Part shown: piece after piece, positions 35,526-43,799 of the stretch
Layout: each line of letters opens with the position of its first letter
Numbering within the stretch: the stretch's first letter is position 1
DNA from: Immundisolibacterales bacterium
GTDB lineage: Bacteria > Pseudomonadota > Gammaproteobacteria > HK1
DNA length: 64,000 nucleotides
Direction of reading: 5' to 3'
Assembly (NCBI GenBank): GCA_026712715.1
Contig: JAPOPW010000045.1
Coordinates: 20,835-84,834, forward strand
Translations under genes and position numbers: made by a program
The notes under the pieces: model-generated
Seen by the model: the letters and a program-made list of their open reading frames with translations, nothing else
Told to the model about the DNA's origin: nothing
Database searches by the model: none

Positions 35526-35654
35526 CCTTTTTCTTCGGTTTCAGAGGAATCGGTCTATTTCGAGAGCGATTCGCAGAGGGGCGGGGTCGTATTGAATTGG
35601 AACCTGACGTGTCATACTAGTTGCCGGGTCGAGTTTTTTTTCACGGTGCCAGTC

Positions 35655-37196
35655 ATGCGACGCATCGAAGTTCTGTCGCACGCCCGCGTTGGATCGGGAG
35701 TCTGGGCGCGGGCCGCAGGACAGCCATGTAAGTCGACGAATGGGATTTTGATTGCGGCACCGGGGTCGGGGAGCGGGAAGACGACGGTGACGCTGGGGCT
35801 GCTTCGGCAGCTGCGGGAGCGCGGTATGCGGGTCAGGTCGCTCAAGGTCGGGCCGGACTACATTGATCCGGCCTTTCATACCGCCGCGAGCGGATGCGCG
35901 TGCCGAAATCTAGACCCCTGGGCGATGCGAGTATCGACGTTCTCTTCGGCGATTTCCGCCGCGGCGAGAGATGCCGAGGTTGTCGTCGTCGAGGGGGTCA
36001 TGGGGCTCTTCGATGGTGCGACGGTGGATGAGGGGTCGACGGCGGACGTGGCGGCGGCGACCGGGTGGCCGGTGGTGCTGGTGGTCGATGCGGGTGCGAT
36101 GGGGGCGTCGGCGGCCGCGGTTGTCCACGGGTTTTCGACCTTCCGCGATGACGTCGACGTAGCGGGGGTCATATTCAACCGGGTCGGGAGCGATCGGCAC
36201 GCGGAGCTGCTCGTGGAGGCAACTGCGGGGATCGGGGTTCCCGTTCTCGGGTGCCTGCGGCGGGACGCGGCGCTCGCCCTTCCCGACCGACACCTCGGGC
36301 TCGTGCAGGCGTCGGAGCACCCCGACCTCGACTCGTTTCTCGAGGCAGCGGCAACTGCGATCGGGCGGGCGGTCGACATCGATGGGCTTCTTCGACTGGC
36401 ACGAAGAGGTTCGGTCGGAGATTCGGCGGAGCATGCCGGGGCCGGACGATCCGGCGTGGGCGAAGGCGCGCACTGGCGGCGAACGGCTGAAACGGATCGT
36501 CGCCGGGACCGTGGTCCGGACAATCCACGCCATCGTCGGGGGGCGATCGACACCGATGGCGCGGCACCTCCGCTTCCCGTGCTCGGCCAGCGGATTGCCG
36601 TGGCATGCGACGAGGCGTTCGCGTTCTCCTATCCGCACGTGCTCGACGGGTGGCGGCAGGCTGGCGTGGAGGTCGCGACCTTCTCGCCGCTCGGGGATGA
36701 GGCGCCCTCGGCCGACGCCGACGCGGTTTACCTGCCGGGCGGGTACCCGGAGCTTCATGCGGGCCGGATCGCGGCGGCGGGGCGGTTCATGGAAGGACTC
36801 CGCGCCGCCGCCGGTCGCGGGGCGGTGGTCTACGGCGAGTGCGGGGGGTACATGGTGCTTGGTGAAGCGCTCGTCGACGCGGACGGCGAGGCGCATGCGA
36901 TGGCGGGACTGCTGCCACTCGAGACGACGTTCGCGGAGCGCGGGCTGACCCTGGGCTACCGTTCCGCCTGGAACCTGTCCGATGGCCCGCTCGGTCGGGA
37001 GGGCGCGGGCTTTCGGGGGCACGAGTTCCACTATGCGCGGGTGGTCCGCGAGGGCGGCGACGAGGCGCTCTTTCGTTGCGCCGATGCGCGCGGGCGCGAT
37101 CTGGGGCCGGTCGGGCGGAGGGTGGGTAGAATCATGGGCTCGTTCGTGCACTTGATTGATCGGACAGATGAGGATGACGCCTCCGCGCGGACGTAG
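35655..37196 (+). CDS. cobB: Cobyrinic acid a,c-diamide synthase (CobB/CbiA)
   Basis: About 513 residues. The N-terminal half is the ATP-binding amidoligase domain (GILIAAPGSGSGKTTVTLGL; SLKVGPDYIDPAFHTAASG; EGVMGLFDGA). The C-terminal half is a class I glutaminase-like domain with YGECGGYMVLGEAL (catalytic Cys) and FRGHEFHYARVV. It amidates the a and c side chains. A linker of about 50 residues between the domains (from SVGDSAEHAGAG) is unusually rich in Arg, Asp and His, and a different reading frame there looks more coding-like. ATG 35655 is the likely start but leaves a ~30-residue non-conserved leader. Confidence 0.92.
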   Translation: MRRIEVLSHARVGSGVWARAAGQPCKSTNGILIAAPGSGSGKTTVTLGLLRQLRERGMRVRSLKVGPDYIDPAFHTAASGCACRNLDPWAMRVSTFSSAISAAARDAEVVVVEGVMGLFDGATVDEGSTADVAAATGWPVVLVVDAGAMGASAAAVVHGFSTFRDDVDVAGVIFNRVGSDRHAELLVEATAGIGVPVLGCLRRDAALALPDRHLGLVQASEHPDLDSFLEAAATAIGRAVDIDGLLRLARRGSVGDSAEHAGAGRSGVGEGAHWRRTAETDRRRDRGPDNPRHRRGAIDTDGAAPPLPVLGQRIAVACDEAFAFSYPHVLDGWRQAGVEVATFSPLGDEAPSADADAVYLPGGYPELHAGRIAAAGRFMEGLRAAAGRGAVVYGECGGYMVLGEALVDADGEAHAMAGLLPLETTFAERGLTLGYRSAWNLSDGPLGREGAGFRGHEFHYARVVREGGDEALFRCADARGRDLGPVGRRVGRIMGSFVHLIDRTDEDDASART

Positions 37197-37310
37197 CGCA
37201 CCGATCTCCCCAACCTTCCGTCGCAGCCGATGTTCCGCCTGGATTGACGGGTCGTACGTTCGAGCCGTTGATGCACCGCGCGCGCCATCCGTCTCCCGGT
37301 ACCCGTCTCC

Positions 37311-38357
37311 ATGACCTTCGCCACCGCGTTCGACCTCGCTCCCGTCCCGGACGCGCTGGACGGGGCAATTCGCCAAGCCATTGACGCGAAGACGAAGCCA
37401 CCGGGTTCGCTCGGTGAAGTGGAAGCACTCGCGGCGCAGATCGCCCGAATTCAGGGCACCCTCACCCCCCGCCTTCGCCGTTGCCGCCTGACGCTCTTCG
37501 CCGGAGACCACGGCATCGCGCACGAAGGCGTCTCCGCCTATCCGCAGGCGGTAACCCGGCAGATGGTCGCGAACTTCCTCGCGGGCGGAGCGGCGGCCAA
37601 CGCTTTGGCGCGGGCAAACGTAGTCGAGCTTCGGGTCGTGGATGCAGGGGTGGCGGGAAAGTCGATGGATACACCCGGGCTGATTTCTCGACGGATCGCG
37701 CCCGGCACGTGCAACTTCGCAATCGAGCCGGCGATGAGCGCGGGGCAATGCGATGCCGCGCTTCGGGCCGGGGAAGAGCTTGGCGCGGACGCGGAAGATG
37801 GGGTGGATGCCGCCGCCTTCGGCGAGATGGGCATCGCGAACACCTCGTCCGCGACCCTCGTCGCGCACAAGCTTACCGGCGCCCCGCTCGACGTGCTGAC
37901 CGGCCGCGGGACCGGTCTCGACGACGCTGGTCTCGCGCACAAGGGGCGCGTGCTCGTGCGCGCCGCGGCGCGCACCTCGGACCGGCTCGACCCTCACGAC
38001 GCGCTCCGCGAGTACGGGGGCTTCGAGGTCGCGATGATGGCGGGGGCGATGATCGGGGCGGCCCGTGCCAGGGCGGTGGTCATCGTGGACGGGTTCATCG
38101 CGAGCGTCGCGGCGCTCGCCGCGGTCCGCCTCGCTCCCGCGCTCCGGGACTACCTCGTCTTCGCGCACCGCTCGGCCGAGCCCGGCCACGCCGTGGTGCT
38201 CGATGCCCTCGGAGCACGCGCCATCCTCGACCTCGGCATGCGGCTCGGCGAAGGCACCGGTGCGCTCCTCGCCTGGCCCATCCTCAGGTGCGCGGCCGCG
38301 ATGCTCTCGGAAATGGCGAGCTTCGAGAGCGCGGGGGTGAGCGGACGCAACAGATGA
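37311..38357 (+). CDS. cobT: Nicotinate-nucleotide-dimethylbenzimidazole phosphoribosyltransferase
   Basis: This 348-residue protein has KTKPPGSLGEVEALAAQIAR near the start, the conserved LTLFAGDHGIAHEGVSAYP and VTRQMVANFLAGGAAANALA. GEMGIANTSSATLVA and YLVFAHRSAEPGH come later, with LGMRLGEGTGAL near the C-terminus. The catalytic Glu of the family lies in this last block (GEGTG). It makes alpha-ribazole phosphate from lower-ligand base and nicotinate mononucleotide. It is followed by cobS and cobC, the standard nucleotide-loop assembly genes. Confidence 0.95.
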   Translation: MTFATAFDLAPVPDALDGAIRQAIDAKTKPPGSLGEVEALAAQIARIQGTLTPRLRRCRLTLFAGDHGIAHEGVSAYPQAVTRQMVANFLAGGAAANALARANVVELRVVDAGVAGKSMDTPGLISRRIAPGTCNFAIEPAMSAGQCDAALRAGEELGADAEDGVDAAAFGEMGIANTSSATLVAHKLTGAPLDVLTGRGTGLDDAGLAHKGRVLVRAAARTSDRLDPHDALREYGGFEVAMMAGAMIGAARARAVVIVDGFIASVAALAAVRLAPALRDYLVFAHRSAEPGHAVVLDALGARAILDLGMRLGEGTGALLAWPILRCAAAMLSEMASFESAGVSGRNR

Positions 38358-38393
38358 ACGGGCGGTGCCGGGGAGCCGAAAGCCCGATGCTCG

Positions 38394-38414
38394 GCGCGGG
38401 CTGGAAGCCCGCGC
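38394..38414. repeat. REP-like hairpin
   Basis: GCGCGGGCT-GGA-AGCCCGCGC forms a perfect 9-bp stem with a 3-base loop between cobT and cobS. Part of it plus flank (TGGAAGCCCGCGCTCCC) recurs inverted at 30889-30905, and a weaker relative is near 20630. It may be a dispersed extragenic palindrome. Confidence 0.65.
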
Positions 38415-38526
38415 TCCCAAGGATTCACGTGGTGGCTCCCCGGGAGCGCAGGCATCTAGCCCCTCTGGACAACCGCGGTCTCCCAGCCAATCGCCGGCGG
38501 CAAACGCGCGCTCCCAGGAAGGCAAG

Positions 38527-39342
38527 GTGAGCCGCGCCCGGGAAGAACTCTCGGCGTTCGGGTTCGCGGTGAGGCTCCTCACCCGCTGGCCGCTCCAGCG
38601 GCGCCGGGCCAACCCGGCCGCCGACCTGGCGTCGTCCGCAGCCGCTCCCGCCGCGACGCAATACGCGGCCGCCGTTGCCTGGTACCCGCTGGCCGGCACC
38701 CTCGTCGGCGCGTTTGCAGGGATCGTGTTCTGCCTCGCCTGCCTCGTCTTCCCGGTGCCTCTCGCCGTCGTCCTCGCGACCGCCGCCACCCTCCTCGCGA
38801 CCGGCGCCCTCCACGAGGATGGGTTCGCGGACGCCTGCGACGGGCTCGGCGGCGGCGCTACCCGCGAGCGCGCGCTCGAGATCATGCGCGACCCCCGGCT
38901 CGGAACCTACGGCGCAGCGGGGCTCGGACTGCTGCTCGCCGCGAAGGTCCTCGCCCTCTCCACCACGCCGCCCGCCGCGATCCCGTGGCTCCTCGTCGCC
39001 GCCCACGCCGCGAGCCGCGCGAGCATGGCGCTCGCGCTCGCCTCGGGGACGTACGCCCGCGCCGCCGGCATCGCCGCGCCCCTCGCGGAGGCCGCCCCCT
39101 CGAGTGCCCGGATTGCAATCGCGATCCTCATCGGCGGCGCCGTCTCCTGCACGCTGCTCTTCGAGGCGGCGCCCACCGCACTCCTCGCGGGAATCGGCGG
39201 ACTCGCGCTCGGGCACCTCCTCATGCGGCGCGCATACGAACGCAGGCTCGGCGGCTATACCGGCGACTGCCTCGGCGCGGTGCAGCAGGCGAGCGAGCTC
39301 GGGATGTATCTCGGCGTCCTCGCCGCAATCAGGACGCTGTAG
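38527..39342 (+). CDS. cobS: Adenosylcobinamide-GDP ribazoletransferase (cobalamin synthase)
   Basis: About 271 residues of integral membrane protein. FGFAVRLLTRWPLQRRRA at the N-terminus precedes WYPLAGTLVGAFAGIVF, then the acidic active-site motif ALHEDGFADACDGLGGG and the conserved RDPRLGTYGAAGLGLLLAAK. The end has GDCLGAVQQASELGMYL. It joins AdoCbi-GDP and alpha-ribazole to finish the cofactor. GTG at 38527 gives the family start (VSRAREELSAF). Confidence 0.93.
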   Translation: MSRAREELSAFGFAVRLLTRWPLQRRRANPAADLASSAAAPAATQYAAAVAWYPLAGTLVGAFAGIVFCLACLVFPVPLAVVLATAATLLATGALHEDGFADACDGLGGGATRERALEIMRDPRLGTYGAAGLGLLLAAKVLALSTTPPAAIPWLLVAAHAASRASMALALASGTYARAAGIAAPLAEAAPSSARIAIAILIGGAVSCTLLFEAAPTALLAGIGGLALGHLLMRRAYERRLGGYTGDCLGAVQQASELGMYLGVLAAIRTL

Positions 39343-39458
39343 AGCCCGACGCCCATGATCGCACCGGACTCCGCAGCGACGCCGCACGAGGCTCCTTCGC
39401 CGCAGCCCAGGGCGAACGAGCCCTTCCATTCCCCGCGGTTGCACGGAGATGGGCCGAC

Positions 39459-39980
39459 GTGGAGCTGATCCTCGTCCGCCATACGCGTCCTCTGGTCGCC
39501 GAGAACGTCTGCTACGGCGCGACGGACCTCGAGCTCGCGGCGACGTTCGGGGACGAGGCGGCCCGCGTCATCGAGGCCCTGCCGGCGGTCGACCGCCTGG
39601 TGACGAGCCCGCTCGGGCGCTGCCGGCGGCTCGCGGAGCGCATCGGCTCCGCGCTCGCGCTCGCCCCCGTCATCGACGCGAGGCTCCGGGAGATGGACTT
39701 CGGCGCCTGGGAGGGCGTGCCGTGGGACGACATCCCCCGCGCCGAACTGGATGCCTGGGCCGCGGACTTCCTCCACGCCCGCCCCCACGGCGGCGAGAGC
39801 GTGCACATGCTGTACGAGCGGGCGCGGTCGGCCGTCGCCGACTATCGCCGGACCGGTCTCTCCCACATCGTCGTGACCCATGCGGGCGTCATCAAGGCGG
39901 TTCGCGCGCAGGACCGCCACCCGAACGCCTGGAAGAGCAACGTCGCGTTCGGCGGCACGGTCCGCCTGCCGTTCGTCTGA
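39459..39980 (+). CDS. cobC: Alpha-ribazole phosphatase-like histidine phosphatase
   Basis: This 173-residue protein starts ELILVRHTRPLVAENVCYGA, the RHx motif with the phospho-accepting His. LVTSPLGRCRRLAERIGSAL and LREMDFGAWEGVPWDDIP follow, and HIVVTHAGVIKAV carries the second catalytic His. It is a histidine phosphatase of the CobC type, removing phosphate from alpha-ribazole phosphate or cobalamin phosphate. GTG at 39459 begins at the family N-terminus, with GGAG nearby. It is the last gene of the cobB-cobT-cobS-cobC run. Confidence 0.9.
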   Translation: MELILVRHTRPLVAENVCYGATDLELAATFGDEAARVIEALPAVDRLVTSPLGRCRRLAERIGSALALAPVIDARLREMDFGAWEGVPWDDIPRAELDAWAADFLHARPHGGESVHMLYERARSAVADYRRTGLSHIVVTHAGVIKAVRAQDRHPNAWKSNVAFGGTVRLPFV

Positions 39981-40073
39981 GCGCGGCGACCGGCGCAACC
40001 TTCCGCCCCGCGCCCGGAGCGCGGCCCCGCCCGCACGCCGGCGCCCCGCCCGCCGGACCCGCCGGAACCCCCC

Positions 40074-41234
40074 TCAGCCCTCGCAGCCGGCGAGGGTCGT
40101 CTCCACCAGCATGTCGACCACCCGGACGAGGGCCTCGCGCTCGTCCGCCCCGTCCGCGAGCGCCGCCCGGTACGTCTTCACCTGCCAGTGGGCGCTCGTT
40201 CCGCGCGCGATGATGGTGCGGGCGTGCTCGATCTCCGCCACGCACCCGAAGTGCTCGGCGTCCTCGCGCACCAGCTCGATGATCTCGTCCACGAGCTCGG
40301 GACAGGGAACCATCTCCCCGCGGCCGAAGTCGATGAGCCCCTCGTCGATCCCGAAGCGGTGCGCACGCCATCGGTTCTCCTCGATGAGGAGCCGCGGGTA
40401 GCGCCGCCACCGCTGGTTGCTCCGCTTCAACCGATAGAGCAGGCGCAGCCAGCAACGGTAGAGGGCGGCGATGCAGATGGCGTCTTCGAGGCGGGTGCAC
40501 AGATCCGGGATGCGCATCTCCAGGGTCGGAAAGTGCACGCTCGGCCGGATGTCCCACCACAGCTCGGTGCTGTCCCCGATGACACCGCAGTCGACGAGGA
40601 TCTGCACGTGCCGCTGATACTCGCCGAAGCTCTCGAACCGCTCGGGGAGGCCGGTGCGCGGCATCTCGTCCCAGACCGCGATCCGGTACGACTTGAGGCC
40701 GGTGTCGTTCCCCTGCCAGAACGGCGACGAGGTGCTCAAGGCGAGGAAGTGGGGGAGCACGTAGCTCACCTGTCCCATGAAGTCGTTGCGCACCTCGTCG
40801 CCGTCCAACCCCACGTGCACGTGCATGCCGCTGATGAGGAGGCGGCGGGCGACCTCCTGGAGCTGGACGGCGAGGGTGTCGTAGCGCTCCTTGCGCGTGC
40901 GGCGCACCTCGCGGAACTTCGCGAAGGGATGGGTGGAGGCGGCGATGATCGCGAAGCCGTGCTCGCGGACCGCCGCCGACACGGTGCGGCGCAGGCGGGC
41001 GAGGTCGGCCCGGGCATCCTGCACGGTCCCGCAGACCACCGTGCCGACCTCGATCTGGCACTGCATGAGCTCGGTGGTCACCTGGTCCCCGAGCCGCTCC
41101 CGGCACTGCTCGATCATCTCCGGGGGGGCCTCGTGGATGAGGTCCCGGGTCTCGCGATCGACGACGAGGTACTCCTCCTCGATGCCGATCGTGAACGGAA
41201 TGTCAGGCGCCGACCGCGCGGGATTCGAATTCAC
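40074..41234 (-). CDS. YbdK-type carboxylate-amine ligase (GCS2 family)
   Basis: About 386 residues with the glutamate-cysteine ligase 2 fold. The N-terminal motif is PFTIGIEEEYLVVDRETRDL, then TTELMQCQIEVGTVVC, LLISGMHVHVGLDGDEVRND and RPSVHFPTLEMRIPDLCT follow, with ICIAALYRCWLRLLYRLKR in the C-terminal half. These proteins ligate glutamate (or similar) to an amine, and YbdK has weak gamma-glutamylcysteine synthetase activity. The start is GTG at 41234, inside the 3' end of the AhpD-like gene (32-base overlap), so the two are coupled. The pairing hints at thiol/selenol redox chemistry but is not proof. Confidence 0.88.
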   Translation of the reverse strand: MNSNPARSAPDIPFTIGIEEEYLVVDRETRDLIHEAPPEMIEQCRERLGDQVTTELMQCQIEVGTVVCGTVQDARADLARLRRTVSAAVREHGFAIIAASTHPFAKFREVRRTRKERYDTLAVQLQEVARRLLISGMHVHVGLDGDEVRNDFMGQVSYVLPHFLALSTSSPFWQGNDTGLKSYRIAVWDEMPRTGLPERFESFGEYQRHVQILVDCGVIGDSTELWWDIRPSVHFPTLEMRIPDLCTRLEDAICIAALYRCWLRLLYRLKRSNQRWRRYPRLLIEENRWRAHRFGIDEGLIDFGRGEMVPCPELVDEIIELVREDAEHFGCVAEIEHARTIIARGTSAHWQVKTYRAALADGADEREALVRVVDMLVETTLAGCEG

Positions 41235-42351
41235 GGGAATCGTCCGGCCCGCTTCGCAGTCGATCGAGGACGAGGTCCGAGCGGACCCCTTCGGTGAACG
41301 TCTCCATCCAGTCGCCGAGCTCGATGCCGATCGAATCGGCGATGCGGACCATGCGCTCGAAGTTGGAGGCGACCGCAGCCGCGTCGGCGACTCCGGCGTC
41401 GCCCATCGCGGACCGGAGCGCTTCCCGGGACCGTTCGAGCTCCGCATCGCCGCCGCCGGCCACGGCGGAGGCGAAGTCGAGGAGCGCGCGCCCGTTCGGA
41501 ACCCCGCTCTCGAGCGCCGGATCGGCCAGCGACCGCACGTTCACCGCGCTGCCGCTCGACGTGCCGCTCTCCCGGAGCAGCGCCGCATGGGCGCTGGTTC
41601 AGTAGAAGCAGTCGTTGAGAATCGAGACGCGCCCCGCGACGAGCTCGATCTGGACACGGGAGAGCGCTCCGCCCGCCCGCCCGGCGGACACGTCGCGCAC
41701 CCGGCCGTGCTCGATGTAGTGCGCTCCGCCGAGGTCGTTCAGGGTCCGTACCTCGTCCGGGGCAAGGCTGAGCGCACGGATGACGTTCCCGGTCCGGTTT
41801 ACCGGCCAGAGGTCCGCCTCCGGCGTGCCGGAGTTGTCAAACGGCACCATCGGAACCCAGGACTGCCCGTCGTGCGCCGCCGTCTCCGGCCGATAGCCGC
41901 TCGCGCTCCCCGGCTCGGGCTCCGGTAGGGGATGGAGTGGCACCCCGACCCCGCGGCAAAAGCTGTCGATGCTGACCACCGAGACGACCGTGCCGACCAG
42001 CTCGACGTACTCGCCGTCCGTCAGCCCATCGGCCAGGGTCCGCTCGTACCAGCCGCGGGTGAGCCGGCTTGCGTCGTTCACGATCCGATGGACGGCATCG
42101 ACCGCGACGGCGGAGAGAACGCCCCGGTTTTCCGGGTGAACGTCGTGCACGCCTTCCACCGCGAAGGGCGACAGCGCGTCCTTCAGCCGGCGGCAGAAAG
42201 CGCAGCCGGCGGCGTGCCGCACCTCGCGCGCAATCGCCACCCGCTGCGCTCCGCTCCAGTTCGCGCCGGGACGCGCGAGGCGCCTCCAGTAGCGTACGTG
42301 GGCGGCGGCCAAATCGTCGCGGACGGCCGGATCTGCATAGCGAATGTCCAT
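41203..42351 (-). CDS. AhpD-like carboxymuconolactone decarboxylase-family selenoprotein (in-frame UGA)
   Basis: The frame encodes 250 residues to a TGA at 41599-41601 and then continues in the same frame for 131 more before a real stop at 41203. Read through, the second AhpD-like domain has DCFY-U-TSAH at 248-255, matching the AhpD active site CxxCxxxH with selenocysteine replacing the second Cys. The conserved Glu lies 12 residues before the first Cys (E in VQIELVAGR), as in AhpD. The N-terminal domain has a CAFC motif without the His. AhpD-like enzymes are peroxidase or disulfide reductants. The ATG at 42351 gives MDIRYADPAV. A matching bacterial SECIS hairpin follows the UGA. Confidence 0.82.
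41563..41581 (-). promoter_or_regulatory. Putative bacterial SECIS element
   Basis: On the mRNA strand, beginning 18 bases after the UGA, GCUGCUC-CGGGA-GAGCGGC forms a 7-bp stem (one G-U pair) with a 5-base loop. G's in the loop 25-29 bases downstream of the UGA fit the known bacterial SECIS rules, in which SelB binds an apical loop with G near its start. Confidence 0.65.
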
Positions 42352-42487
42352 TCCATCGACTCTAGCATGGCTCCTGTCCCCGAACCCTCGCACGAGCGGT
42401 GAGAAAGTAGCGCCGTACCGTGTAGGAATTCACCCCGACGGCCGCCGTCACCGTTCCACCCGGATTCAATTTGTCTATAGTGGAACA

Positions 42488-43288
42488 ATGCGTACAGAAC
42501 AGGCACACTTCGACACGCACCGCTTCGTCAAGCGGCTGACGAGCGCTGGCATGCCCGAAGAGGTGGCCGAGATCCTGGCCGAAGAGCACTCCAACCCCGC
42601 ACTCCCGGTCGACGCTTCGACCAGGTCGGACATCGCCGCCGCCGAGGAGCGCATCCGGGCTGCCACGCGAGAAGACATCGCCGCCGCCGAAGAACGCATC
42701 CGGGCCGCCACGCGAGAAGACATCGCCGCCGCCGAAGAACGCATCCGGGCCGCCACGCGAGAAGACATCGCCGCCGCCGAGGAGCGCATTCGGGCCGCCA
42801 CGCGAGAAGACATCGCCGCCGCCGAGGAGCGCATTCGGGCCGCCACGCGGGAAGACATCGCCGCCGCCGAGGAACGCATCCGGGCCGCCACGCGAGAAGA
42901 CATCGCCGTCGCCGAGGAGCGCATCCGGGCTGCCACGCGAGAAGACATCGCCGTCGCCGAGGAGCGCATCCGGGCTGCCACGCGGGAAGACATCGCCGTC
43001 GCCGAGGAACGCATCCGGGCTGCCACGCGCGAAGACATCGCCGCCGCCGAGGAGCGCATCCGGGCTGCCACGCGAGAAGACATCGCCGCCGCCGAGGAGC
43101 GCATCCGGGCTGCCACGCGGGAAGACATCGCCGCCGCCGAATTGCGACTTCGAGCGGAGCTTGTGGCGACGGTGGCGGAATTCAAGGGCTGCCTCGCGGA
43201 CTACAAGACCAGCACGCTCAGGTGGATGCTCGGGACGATGGTGGCGTTCTCGGGCATCGTCATCGCCGCAATGGCCGGCCTCAGGTAA
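42488..43288 (+). CDS. DUF1640-like coiled-coil membrane protein with 15-residue repeats
   Basis: This 266-residue protein has a short globular start (HFDTHRFVKRLTSAGMPEEV then AEILAEEHSN), typical of DUF1640/CCDC90-like proteins. A long helical region of near-identical 15-residue units (REDIAAAEERIRAAT) covers residues ~47-218. A C-terminal transmembrane helix follows (LRWMLGTMVAFSGIVIAAMA). The relatives have one coiled coil; here it has been expanded by tandem duplication. It is probably anchored in the inner membrane with the coil in the cytoplasm. It is divergent from the AhpD-like gene. Molecular role unknown. Confidence 0.85.
   Translation: MRTEQAHFDTHRFVKRLTSAGMPEEVAEILAEEHSNPALPVDASTRSDIAAAEERIRAATREDIAAAEERIRAATREDIAAAEERIRAATREDIAAAEERIRAATREDIAAAEERIRAATREDIAAAEERIRAATREDIAVAEERIRAATREDIAVAEERIRAATREDIAVAEERIRAATREDIAAAEERIRAATREDIAAAEERIRAATREDIAAAELRLRAELVATVAEFKGCLADYKTSTLRWMLGTMVAFSGIVIAAMAGLR
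42627..43140 (+). repeat. 45-bp tandem repeat array inside coding sequence
   Basis: About 11.4 copies of a 45-base unit keep the reading frame and encode REDIA(A/V)AEERIRAAT. Units 7-9 carry Val instead of the second Ala, showing block duplication. Synonymous changes (gag/gaa, att/atc, cga/cgg) distinguish copies. No unique spacers are present. Confidence 0.93.
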
Positions 43289-43307
43289 GGAAGCGGTCCA
43301 GGGCGGG

Positions 43308-43799
43308 TCATCCGCTCTTCGCGAGCCCCCGCACCCAGCCGGCGAGAGAGCCGTCCTCCACGCTCGCGTGCAGCGAGTGGTCGTCGTCGACCTCGATGAG
43401 CCGGACGTGCCCGGGGTCGCCCGCCGCCGCGAGTCGGCGGCTGTGCTCCGGCGGCACCACGTCGTCGCCGAGTCCGTGCACGATCCAGATTGGGACCCCG
43501 GACGGCAGCTCGGCGGAAAGCCCGTAGAAGAGCGCGGCCTGGGCAAGGAGCAGGGTCGGCCCGGCCCAGTGGCCGCGCTGCAGGAGCGCGACCGCCACCG
43601 CACCGCCGAACGACGAGCCGGCCAGCACGCCGGGACGGTCTCCGACGGCGAGAAGTGCCGCATGCTGCGCCACGCATCCCTCGAAGTCCGAGGTGTCCAT
43701 GGCCGGCGTGACGGCCTCGAAGTGCCGGGCGAGGAGCCGCGCCTTGCTTCCCCTCGGACTCCCTTCGAGGCCATGAATGAAATGAACTCGTCCCGTCAT
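43308..43799 (-). CDS. Small alpha/beta hydrolase (YqiA/RBBP9-like)
   Basis: This 163-residue protein starts GRVHFIHGLEGSPRGSKARL, with the oxyanion HG motif. The nucleophile elbow is GVLAGSSFGGAVAVALLQ (Ser in GSSFG), the acid is probably in IVHGLGDDVVPPE, and the catalytic His is in EVDDDHSLHAS. The size fits the small YqiA/RBBP9-like hydrolases. Substrate unknown. It converges with the coiled-coil gene, leaving about 20 bases. Confidence 0.8.
   Translation of the reverse strand: MTGRVHFIHGLEGSPRGSKARLLARHFEAVTPAMDTSDFEGCVAQHAALLAVGDRPGVLAGSSFGGAVAVALLQRGHWAGPTLLLAQAALFYGLSAELPSGVPIWIVHGLGDDVVPPEHSRRLAAAGDPGHVRLIEVDDDHSLHASVEDGSLAGWVRGLAKSG

Noticed and set aside
41599..41601. TGA in the AhpD-like gene as a sequencing error or simple pseudogene stop.
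   Set aside because: It falls precisely on the CxxC resolving position, the rest of the frame is undamaged, and a SECIS-like hairpin follows. An ordinary nonsense mutation remains possible but less likely.
42627..43140. Regular repeats that could suggest a CRISPR array.
   Set aside because: Units are contiguous at 45 bases with no spacers, lie in frame in a coding sequence, and no cas gene is nearby.
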